From assembly GCF_001619985.1 (NCBI RefSeq), contig NW_017264204.1, positions 65,983 through 129,982 on the forward strand: a DNA stretch of 64,000 nt, written 5' to 3'. Both the position numbers and the translations under genes were made by a program. Each line of letters opens with the position of its first letter. Position 1 is the first letter of the stretch. Shown here piece after piece: positions 12,531 to 22,021 of this stretch. A model generated the notes under the pieces. That model was not told the DNA's origin, did no database searches, and saw only the letters and a program-made list of their open reading frames with translations. This DNA is from Xylona heveae TC161. Its lineage: Eukaryota; Ascomycota; Xylonomycetes; Xylonales; Xylonaceae.

Positions 12531-14163
12531 ATGACTGTCACCTCTTTTGCCTCCAACCTTACCAAGGTTGCCCGTGTTCACAACCCCAACTACAAGCCGA
12601 ACGGCACCAAGTCCTATGTTTACCTCTTGAACAAGTGTACGTATCTCTGCGACTTTGCACGGGCAAGACTTTTGGCCAGACAAGACTAATGTCATATAGA
12701 CAAGTTCAACCCTACCAAGGAGGGTCCGTATTACCTTGGCAACAGGGTTGAGCAACAAGGAAAGCATGGCGAACAGAAGACCGTGGGCGGTCATGCTCGT
12801 GTCCACCGCGGTGTTGTCTTGAAGCGCGTCTCTGATTCTGCTCAGGCTGGTGAGGTCACCGCCGAGGATCAGCAGAATGACAGCATGTACCTTGCTCCCG
12901 TAAACATCGGAACCCCTGCTCAGAAGTTTATGCTCGACTTTGACACTGGTTCCGCCGACCTCTGGGTACGGAGATTAAAATTTTGATCGAATTTTTGCAC
13001 TGTTAAAATGGGCTGACGATGGCTGTACCAGGTCTGGTCGAATGAGTTGCCTGCTTCTACCCAGTCGCAAGGCTCCCACACCATCTACAACCCTTCCAAG
13101 TCGAGCACATACAAGAAATTGAGTGGCTATTCATGGAAGATTGAGTACGGTGATCAATCCTCTGCTTCTGGGACTGTGGGCACCGACAATGTCACCTTGG
13201 GCGGTTTGACCATTAAGAACCAGGCGGTTGAGCTGGCCAAGTCTCTCTCTGCCCAATTTGCCCAGGGCTCTGGTGATGGCTTGCTTGGTCTCGCCTTTGG
13301 CTCCATCAACACGGTGAAGCCCAAGCAAGAGCAGACCCCGGTTGAGAATATGATTTCTCAACAAGATATTCCCCAGTCTGCGGAACTCTTCACTGCCAAG
13401 CTCACTTCGTACAAGGACAATGACGAGTCCTTTTACACCTTTGGTTATATTGACCAGCCCACCGTGGAGGCTACCGGCCAGCAAATCTCCTATACGCCCG
13501 TGGATAATTCTCAGGGCTTTTGGCAGTTTTCCTCCGAGTCGGCTTCTGTAAATGGTCAGAGCATTAGCCGGAGCGGTAACTCTGCCATTGCGGACACGGG
13601 TACCACCCTGGCCCTTGTCGATGATAACACTGTCGAGGCCATTTATAATGCCATTCCCGGGTCAAAGTATGACTCGCAGCAGCAAGGCTATCTCTTTCCC
13701 AGCAACACCAGCACCGACGACCTTCCAGTCGTTACTTTTGCCGTTGGCGGTCAGCAATTTGCTGTGAGGGTACGTTTAAGGATCTGTTCAAATCGCATTT
13801 TCTTTTTTTTTTTTGTCGGAGATGGTCTTGCTAACGGGTTTTTTTCTTGTAGAAGGAGGACCTTGGTTTCGCTGACGCTGGCAATGGCTACGTCTATGGC
13901 GGTATCCAATCTCGTGGAGACATGACCTTTGACATTCTCGGAGATGTTTTCCTCAAGGGCATTTACGCTGTAAGCTTTCTTTTCCGTTAAACTGATCTTG
14001 AAAAAGTATGTGGGCTAATTGCGTCAAGGTTTTTGACCAGGGCAACCAGCGCTTTGGAGCAGTCTCCCGTGCGGGTAATCAGACCAATGGCAGCAGTATG
14101 TTATTTTACATTCCATGCCAATGTTTAGATTTAACTTGCTAACTTTTGGGCGCAGCCTCTTAA
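12531..14163 (+). CDS. pepsin-family aspartic endopeptidase (A1), no visible signal peptide
   Basis: Six exons, join(12531..12636, 12700..12965, 13032..13769, 13853..13969, 14029..14095, 14156..14163), give 433 residues. Both catalytic aspartates are present: [10 protein letters not shown] (Asp117) and ADTGTTLAL (Asp312). Flanking segments ([35 protein letters not shown]) closely resemble penicillopepsin/aspergillopepsin. The N-terminus, [19 protein letters not shown], lacks a hydrophobic secretory core, although the region before the mature domain resembles a propeptide. Either the enzyme is intracellular or non-classically exported, or an upstream coding exon was missed; I see none with a good donor. 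The last exon is only 8 nt, using an acceptor at 14155 preceded by a good branch site (TTGCTAAC). An alternative acceptor at 14332 would end the protein at 14376 with a longer tail. Confidence 0.88.
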
Positions 14164-14778
14164 ATTGTAACCAATTGGTTCAAATGCCGATTCGTTGGCA
14201 CGAGATGGCTTCGATGCGATATGATACATTGTGTTCTTATTTTTATTTGCTTTACGAGTCGGCTCTAGCAATGTTGTGTTGCTATCGGTTTGTCGCTAAT
14301 ATGGCATGACACACATTTCGGTTTGTTGGCAGGTACACCAGGCAAAGCTGTCTTGCAGTCTTTCCCGGGCTTATAATTACCTGTTTTGTCCGTGAGGGCA
14401 AAGGGTATACGATGGAGGAACCTGGCAGAGCATGTTGCAGATGACTGTCGGGTGAACCACTTGCAGAATGATATCCATGGCGCCGTAGTGGTAATTGCTG
14501 TTGTTTTGACTGGCAGTGCTTGAGAGACGCACCATCCTACCTAGCTTATATCTCTAATACAACTATTATTCTTTTTATCAATTGTTACAGTGCTATTGTG
14601 TCCCAGTTGTCTCTCCAAAGCTACAGTATATTTCTCGTCACTATCCTCACTCTAGTTGTTCATTATGAAGATACAATATCGGTGTATTTACATGGCAAGA
14701 TATAGATAATATATAAAGTATAATACAGTATAGTACAGAAATATTTTACAGTCCATCCTCCTTTTATATATTCTATTC
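14164..14778. other. convergent 3' intergenic region
   Basis: AT-rich sequence between the ends of the protease (+) and the acetyltransferase (-). It should hold the two 3' untranslated regions; TATA-rich tracts at 14697-14775 resemble fungal polyadenylation signals. No gene is seen. Confidence 0.6.
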
Positions 14779-16001
14779 CTACTCCTTCGGTGATCCAAGA
14801 ATCGCAATTTTGACGCGCCCGAGTTTCTCCCGAGCCCATTTCTCGTTCTTTTCAAACGGGGAGTTGAATCTCTTTGGGAGGATTCGTAGTGAGTCTGTCA
14901 TTGTTAGCTTTATTCTTTTCCTTTTTTTGGTGTTATATTTTGGGTGGGAGGGGGGGTATATTTCCCCCTCGTCCCGATTCTTTCTTTCTTTCTTTCTTTT
15001 TGTGAAGAGCCGGGAGGGGATGAGGAGGAGGAGGAGGAAGAAGAAGAAGAAGAAGAAGAAGAAAACGTACTGGCATGTTCATCTGCAAAATCCAACCCCG
15101 CCATGGCGACATCCGCACCGTATACATCCCGCACATGCCGCACCATCTGTTCGAGCAGATCCGCACCGAGCCCGTGCCGGCGGTAGCGCAGCTGGACTGT
15201 CCACGCTAGGATCTTGACCTGGGTCTGTTCTGTCCCTGGTCGGATACCCTGTGGGCGGGTGTCTTGTGGTTGGGCACTTTGTGGGTTGGGCACAGTAGAT
15301 GATGCGAGCGCGAGCGCGCCGACGATACGCTCGCCGTATTTTGTCACGAGGTATGTTATTTCTGTTCCGTCTGTGTGTTTCTGCGTCTGCGTCTGAGTGT
15401 TCGTCTGGGTCCGCGACGACGACGAGTGCGATGACGGACGAGATAAAGACTGCGACGACGACGACGACTGCGACGACTGCGATAATTGATGGGATAAAGA
15501 CACAGCACTCAACAAGCCGTCGGGTCCACGGGATCCAATTTCCTCGGCGCGGAGAATATATCCACTACACGCCCAGCGCATGGCCACGAGCGCAGCCATG
15601 GCGAGGCCCGCAAACGTAGTCAGGACAAGCGGCAGGTCCGATGATATCGATGATATCGTCTTGTCCGAAAAATCCAGCGTCATGATGGGGGTGAGTGCTG
15701 ACCAGGGCGAAATGTCGCCGCCGGGTTGAGCAGCGGCGGTGGTGGTGGTGGTGGTGGTTGTATATGTCGCAACAACAGCGACGACAGTCGCAAAGAGCGT
15801 ACCGAACCCGCATAGGCCCAGCGGGTGGAATATAATGGCGCGACATGCTTGTTGGCGCTGCTGGGCGACGCTGTCGGCGATGAGACGCAGCGCGGCGATG
15901 CGCTCGGAGGGGGAGGTCGTAATGTATGTTGTCAGTGCGGGCACGTCGCTGTTGGTGTCGTCCGGCGGGGGATTGTGTTTTTGCTCTTGTTTGGATGCCA
16001 T
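14779..16001 (-). CDS. GNAT-type acetyltransferase-like protein with two membrane segments
   Basis: Two exons, complement(14779..14894, 15071..16001), give 348 residues. Two hydrophobic segments lie at about 56-82 (AIIFHPLGLCGFGTLFATVV) and 122-150 (LPLVLTTFAGLAMAALVAM). The C-terminal half has the acetyl-CoA binding signature, WTVQLRYRRHGLGADLLEQM (R-x-x-G-x-G form), as in GNAT enzymes. The unspliced reading frame would end in a long poly-Ser run. I instead read a 176-nt intron (donor GTACGT, branch CTAAC, acceptor CAG) that joins DEHA to NSLRILPKRFNSPFEKNE, a sensible end for the fold. Substrate unknown. The linker contains coded Ser, Thr and Gln microsatellites, so its length may vary between strains. 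Confidence 0.78.
15021..15064. repeat. (GGA/GAA)n microsatellite in the acetyltransferase intron
   Basis: A run of GGA then GAA triplets on the + strand; on the gene strand it reads TTC/TCC and would code for serine if not spliced out. It lies directly after the intron donor (15070 on the minus strand). Confidence 0.85.
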
Positions 16002-16631
16002 TGCGTTTGCTCTCTTGTTTTGTTGGTCAAGGGTTCTATGCTTTCTGGATAGTGACGGGCTCTCTTGTTCAATGGTTCTATGCTTTTTGGGCAGTGACTG
16101 GGTTATATATGACGTGGTGAGGTCGAGTGTTTATACTGAATGCGAAAGTGTTTGTAATGCGATAAGGTACGGTGTTGACTGCTGTAGGAATTATAGTACT
16201 CCGTATAAGAGTACGGGGTAAGATGTCAGAATTCAGGATTTAAGAGATTTAAAAATACAAGAATATTAAAAGAAATAGAATAAAACAATAGAAAAGTTGT
16301 AGAAACGAAATGAATCTAGATAAATTCTAGAACGACTCTAAAATGCTAAGCCAGAAGTCGCCGGGAGATGGAACCGTACAAGTCCTCTATCGCTCCCACG
16401 TGGGGTTGGGCGAGTGGGGTATTGTAGCTTTAAGCTCAACATAACAGTGTTTGATTGGTTACGCGAGTCTGTCCCTGCTGAACCGAGCACGGAGTACGGA
16501 GTATTCGATAGCCACAACTGGCCATGGCATGGAGAACGAGCAGTACGTTGTAGCATGAAAGGCTCTTTCTGACATGTCGATTTTGGGATTGAGAGGTATG
16601 GAGAATGTATAAATCACATATTTAACTATGA
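16002..16631. other. intergenic region
   Basis: Spacer between the start of the acetyltransferase gene and the end of the HNH gene, both on the minus strand. It should hold the promoter of the former and the 3' end of the latter. A short direct repeat occurs: a GGTTCTATGCTTTYTGGRYAGTGA-like unit (24 nt, degenerate) appears at about 16030 and again at about 16074. No gene is seen. Confidence 0.5.
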
Positions 16632-16997
16632 TCAAACAGCCTTATTACAGTGGTTTTTTTGAGAAATCAACTCTGGGCCGCGCCCCTTCATATTGCATAG
16701 CACTGCCATCCGATAATGGTGCTTCAGAAGTGCACGACACGGCTGGTATTTTGCTGGATATTCGGGGTTGAGATACATTGGTTTGCCGTTACCACTGTTT
16801 GTTTCAGTGGGGACAAAGTAGGTTATTTTGTAGTTTCTCTGTTTTGTATCAAGTTGTTAGTGATATAGTGATACTCTGATGAGATATTGAATAGTATATT
16901 GTTTTAAAAGGATGAAATAAAAATAAGAATGAGAATAAATGTAAACATAAAACAAAACAATTGTAGAACCAAAAAATAAATATATAAATAAATATGA

Positions 16998-17029
<32 letters not shown>

Positions 17030-18132
17030 AAACATGATAGAAAAGAAATATAGGAAACAGATGAAAAGAAACTTACATCCGGATCGACAGCAACATGATA
17101 CTTTTCAAACTCAATATACACCGACGCATCTAATAGAATTCCATTTTGGATCGAATGTATGCCCGTTTTCCCAGGGAAATCGTCATCTTCAAGCAGTGCC
17201 GACCAACCACCGCTCCGCCACTACATTTCAACGTCAGCGAGTCGCAACACATAAATAATACCTCATTCCGATTGCCAATTGACATTTGTCTTTTGCTATT
17301 TGCCATTTAGACTCATAACTCTCTTCACTTACCACATCTAGCTGCGGTACAGGAAAAATGTGGGCCGCATGAAACCTGTCAAACAGCCCCGCGCGGACCG
17401 GACGGCCAGATACAACACAGCGGAGATCTCGGTGCCGTACTCTCTCTCGGAACGCCATTTCCTGGCTTATTGTCAGTCTCAGAATTTCAGACAAATGCAT
17501 TTCTCCCGCTTGAGTCCTTGAGTCGTCGAGTCCCCATTCACATCTTCTGAGAATCTAAACCTCACCAGTGACCACTCATCTCTTCTGAGATCCATCCTGA
17601 TTATTGTCTTATTGACTTATGACTTATGAGTCATGACTTACATTTCTATCACCAGATGAGTTTGCCAAAGAGACAACCCTTGGCATTGCCTGATCTGCTG
17701 TAACCTGCAGTTCAACTTTACTCCCTAGAGCGACAACAACTATTTCTTAGCCTTCTAGAATATACAAAATCAGGATGGATGAAGAAGAGAAGACAAAGAT
17801 GTGAACCGGGACAATTGGGATTGGGAAAAGCAAGTACCTTCCGGAGATAAAATGGCATAAAACCCAGCGCGAACAATCTCATTCATATGACTTGACAGCA
17901 TGTCGACACGGGTTGCATGCAAAGCATGCTGTGCAAGGACATGGTCGTCTGGACATGTCCAAATACAATAGCTGTCTGACGGCATTTGTGGAAGAAGAAG
18001 TAGGAGATCATCCAGCCATTCTCGTATCTCGTCCCAGGTGACTGATCCGTTCTGGAAAAATCCAAAAACCTCGTCGTCGTTTCCATCGAGGAAGTGGACG
18101 TTCCTGGGGATATGACCGAGTCGAAAGGGCAT
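16632..18132 (-). CDS. fungal HNH endonuclease-domain protein
   Basis: Five exons, complement(16632..16838, 17077..17220, 17333..17461, 17642..17697, 17838..18132), give 276 residues with no internal stop. The N-terminal part (MPFRLGHIPRNVHFLDG, then GFFQNGSVTWDEIREWL) is typical of a widespread, largely uncharacterised fungal family. The HNH_2-type core follows: AFRERVRHRDLRCVVSG, FHAAHIFPV (His pair), then WSALLED and IHSIQNGILLDASVY (Asn/His side). The ending (NYKITYFVP, then RALLKHHYRMAVLCNMKG) also fits the family. Donors GTACTT, GTAAGT, GTAAGT and GTAAGT are good, and CTAAC branch sites are visible. Its role is not known; an HNH core suggests metal-dependent DNA cleavage, but activity is only inferred. 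Such genes are patchily distributed in fungi. The 238-nt last intron carries an AAAG microsatellite. Confidence 0.82.
16996..17032. repeat. (AAAG)n microsatellite in an HNH-gene intron
   Basis: About nine GAAA units on the + strand, inside the last intron (16839..17076) of the HNH gene. On the gene strand it reads CTTT. Confidence 0.9.
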
Positions 18133-19085
18133 TACTGTGTTCTTGTTGAATATTATTTTTTTTTTCGCAAGAATTATCTTGCCTGTAGAGATGTGATTCG
18201 TAGTGATAGGAGCACGGTTTTAATAGAAGCTTTCCCAAGTTCTAAAATAATGTAAAGCAATTCTGATTAAGTAGGTGTATATATCGATGATCTCCGAGAC
18301 TCCGTTGTGGCATATTTTGTTGATGAGTTCTGTTTAAAATCTGACGGAGACTGGTCGAGCAAAAGACTGATGTTCGGAGACGGATATGTACAATAGGCAT
18401 ATCAACAGTAATGTCAGAGAAGGACCCCAGAGAGGATAATCCTCATATAAATATATATATATATATTGCGCTGTCAACAATGAGTGACTAAATTGCGCGG
18501 AGTGATCATAACACATTAACCTCGAGATATATGGTGAAGCATACACGGAACCGGGCAAGGTGAATAGAAAAGGCAAAGAATACAAAGTATTAACATCACC
18601 GTGTTACATTACCATGCTCTCGGCATGCTTCACTACCCGGGCGCTCCCCCAAGTGATTGTCAGAGAACGTCAAGCGGTAATCCTTGAAATAAATGTCAAA
18701 TTATTGTAGATAGAGCAATTCAAATACAGCACTGAAAAAATTAAAAAGAGATTAAGAAACTATCCCATCCATCCGTCATCCAGCCAGTAAGTCTTCTCCA
18801 CATTCTCCCAACGCATCCAAATGATCAACTCCTCAGCTCAATCAAAAGAAAAGAAAGTAGAGATGAGCCAATTTTTCAATACAATTTAAAAACGTATATT
18901 TCACTCCATATCCCTTTCGGCTCCCGTTTCGACTCCATTGGTCCTTAAGCTCCATTTGTGATTTCACCTTTCGGCCATATCGCAATATATCCACCGTCAA
19001 TCTTGAACATGCATTGCAGCAAATGTGCCGACCGCTTTTCCCTAGATAAGGCACAACATCATTGCCAGAAAAGACACCGGTTGCC
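18133..19085. other. intergenic region
   Basis: Spacer between the HNH gene start and the NBR1-like gene end, both on the minus strand. It contains a short (TA)n tract at about 18450-18466. Nothing else stands out; the left part should be the HNH promoter and the right part the 3' untranslated region of the receptor gene. Confidence 0.5.
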
Positions 19086-22021
19086 CTACTTCCGGGACAC
19101 TTTGCCCTCGGACAAGATTTCCTCATCACTGGCATCTAGAACATCATATTCTTCGTCAGTGAGGAAGCCATCTTCAGTGTGCTCGTCGGATCCAAGCTCC
19201 AGACTCTCAATATCCTCGAGAAGGTCCTGCTCGTCCGCATCACTGCTAAGCTTGGGCGTGTCGGGCTTCTGGTCGGTGCTCGTGGGAGACAAAGGAGCAG
19301 CAGCTTCATGAGTGCTTGACACAGGCGACTCCTTGTCCAACTTTGGGAAGATCATGGTGCTGCTCTCCTCGGTCTTGTCCTGGACAATCGAGACGTCAAT
19401 GGGCTCGACAGCCGCCTTGGGAGTAGCCTGCCCCTCCTGCTCCTCCTTGATCGGCTCAGGCTCTTCTGCATACACATCAATATCGCACCACAGCTTGTGG
19501 CCAAAGGGGGTGTTGTCAGCAGCCTTGAGACGCCAGTAGGAAATGGCCTTGCCCTCGCGTGGAGGTGCCTTCATGACAAGGGAGAAATCAACCATTTCGC
19601 CAACGGACACCTCCTCAGTTGTCTTGTTGCTCTCAATAGCAAGGCTCACATCAGCAATGGTGGACGGGTGTTTCGCATCAATGTTGAGCATATTGTCTCC
19701 GCCCACATACCGGACACTGCAGCCGGCCGGCCAGGCATGAGGACCGGGATTCCTCAGAGTCCAAGTCTGCTTGAACACCTTGTTGGCAGGGACCTTGGAG
19801 CCATCGGCCACAACGTCCCGGATAAAGTGAGCGTTGAGCTGATCGGAACGAACAACAGGGGGGCAAGGCGCAGCGACTTGCTCCTTCTCCTCAACCTCAG
19901 CAGGAACCTTTTCGCTCAGAGACTCCTCAGTCGGCTTCAAATCTGCGACTGTCTGGACAGTTGTTGCAGAACTGGCGGCCGAGGCGGTCGAACTCATGCT
20001 CGTAGTTGCCACAGCTTCAGTCTCAGTCGATGTCGAGGTCATGCGCACCGGTTTGTCTCCGAGCTGCAAAATCTCCTCGCCAGGCTTATCCGCATGCATA
20101 GTCGTCACACATACGCTCCGCACAGGCGTCTTGAATTTGAGAAGGGGATGAGTGCGATTGTGCTTATTGGCAGGGAACGCTTCGCAGTTGGCACAGAAAT
20201 CGGTATCGTGGCAAACGGCACATTTGAAGCGGTCGCCCACAATATACGACTGGTGAGGCTTACCGCGGCACAAAGGTCCATCGCAGTAGACACCCATGTG
20301 CTTAGCCTTGCTCTGGCTCGGCAGTGACATTTGCTCATATATGGGCACAAAGCGGTGACCAGGGTGGCTGGCCCGGGAAGTCTTGATACAGTTGGAGCAG
20401 AAATCCCAATCGGGACAGCTCAAGCACTTATGACGGACACCATAAATGGTCTTGTAAAAGAAGGTCAGTCAACAAATCATCCGTGGAGAGTCTCTGAGGA
20501 GGAAAGCAATGGCAACCAAACTGACCTTGTCGCAGCCATCACAAATGGCAAAGTGACGAGTATTACGTCCAGGAGCGCACAGCGCGGTGGCCAAGGGGTC
20601 TAGCTCCACTGATGAAGTTGCCGGCTTGAAGCCATGGCATGGGTGATGGCCATGTCTGTTTCCAGTGTGGCAATTCAAACACAAGTCGAAATCCTCGCAG
20701 TTGGTGCAAGTGACGCAGCGATCCTCTGCATATTCTGTTTTGGCGACCTTGTTAGTGTTTCGTTATGACCATCTGGATTGTTTCTACTCACCCTCAACGC
20801 ACGAGTTACAGATGCGAGTCCTGGTAGCAACGGGCTCAGGCGCCTTTTCGTACGAATAATTGTAGAAGCTGGGAATTGAGCGCTGAGCACTCGGCACCGT
20901 CTTTTCCTCCGCAATGACGGGAGCCGTGGGCGCAGAACCTGCGTCCGTCATCTTCTTCTTAGGGGGACAAATCTCCGTCTGGCCGGTGATAACCTGACCA
21001 TTCCTAACGAATCGCTTAACCAACCAGTGACCCTCGCCCGCACAGACGACGCCAGCATCAATGCAATCGAGGCAGAGATCAAAATCTCCATTGTCGCAGA
21101 TGCCGCAGTGGTAATGGGCGTCATTCACAACCTTATCGCAGTTGTTACAATAGACCGACCAAGTCGGTGGCAATGGTGCCGGGGCCTCTTGAGTACGGCG
21201 GCCAAGCTCGCGCTCTTTGGACATGTGGGCCAACGTAGCGTAGAACCTTTCCCTTTCCCCAGCCGATGGTGGATTGTAGGGCGGCGGGAGTGGCAGGTTT
21301 TCTTGATCATGGCCCATACGCTTTAGCTGTTCGACTAGTTCGGCACCAATATGCTTGAGGTCATCGTCCTGGGACGCCTGTTCAGGTGTAGTGGCGGGAG
21401 CCAAAACTGGGGGTGCAACGGAGGCGGGCGTAGTGATAGGCAGTTGAACTGAGTTGTTGCTCTGCGAAGCAGGAGTGGACTGCTCGGGTGAAGGCATCGC
21501 GGCAGCAGAACCCAAGAGGTCAGACGAAGTGGATGGCTCTTGGGCAGACTCTTGCCCGCTAATCTTATCTTGCTGAGACGTTTCTGGAGTCTCAGGGACG
21601 ACTGTAGCTCGAATGCGAAGCTTGAGCTTGGCTTTGGCGGCACGATAGAGCTGTTTATAAACAGAGGGATTGGCAGGATCGAGAACCATAAAGGCTCCGG
21701 CACTATCCGAGTAGCGCTCAAAGAAAACTCTGTGGGTTGGGGGGATAGACAAAAGGTGTCGAAGCTACATTTAGGGGTCAGCGGCAGATCAAAGAAGATC
21801 ATTTGGAACAGATTCCCCAAGTTATTGAACGAGCTGAAAAGAAACGGGAGTAACCTGCTCATGCTGAGCTCTTGCACTGTTCTATCGTTGCATACCTTGA
21901 AGGGAAGAACGTTGGCCGACAAGTCCTTGAGCGGGAGCTTGAATCGGCGATTAGTGCCATCGATGGCAACCTTGATAGTAATGGGAGTTTCAGGATCCAT
22001 GCCGTTGCTGATAGAAGCCAT
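19086..22021 (-). CDS. NBR1-type selective autophagy receptor (PB1, four ZZ fingers, FW domain)
   Basis: Four exons, complement(19086..20450, 20526..20734, 20792..21764, 21896..22021), give 890 residues. A PB1-like fold is split by intron 1 (ITIKVAIDGTNRRFKLPLKDL, then FERYSDSAGAFMVLD). Four ZZ zinc fingers follow: about 246-290 (CNNCDK...CGICDNGDFDLC), 360-405 (CNSC...CTNCEDFDLC), 427-475 (CDGCDK...CLSCPDWDFC) and 489-540 (YCDGPLC...CAVCHDTDFC). The NBR1 FW (Ig-like) domain is at about 640-762 (KQTWTLRNPGPHAWP, then SYWRLKAADNTPFGHKLWCD). Near the C-terminus, EEYDVLDASDEE (about 868-879) has the aromatic-x-x-aliphatic form of an Atg8-interacting motif in an acidic context. Relatives (animal NBR1, S. 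pombe Nbr1) link cargo to autophagic or vacuolar delivery. The PB1, ZZ and FW domains are clear; cargo is unknown. Confidence 0.9.

Noticed and set aside
19497-20327. Long + strand open frame (276 codons)
   Set aside because: Antisense to the fourth exon of the NBR1-like gene; no family signal.
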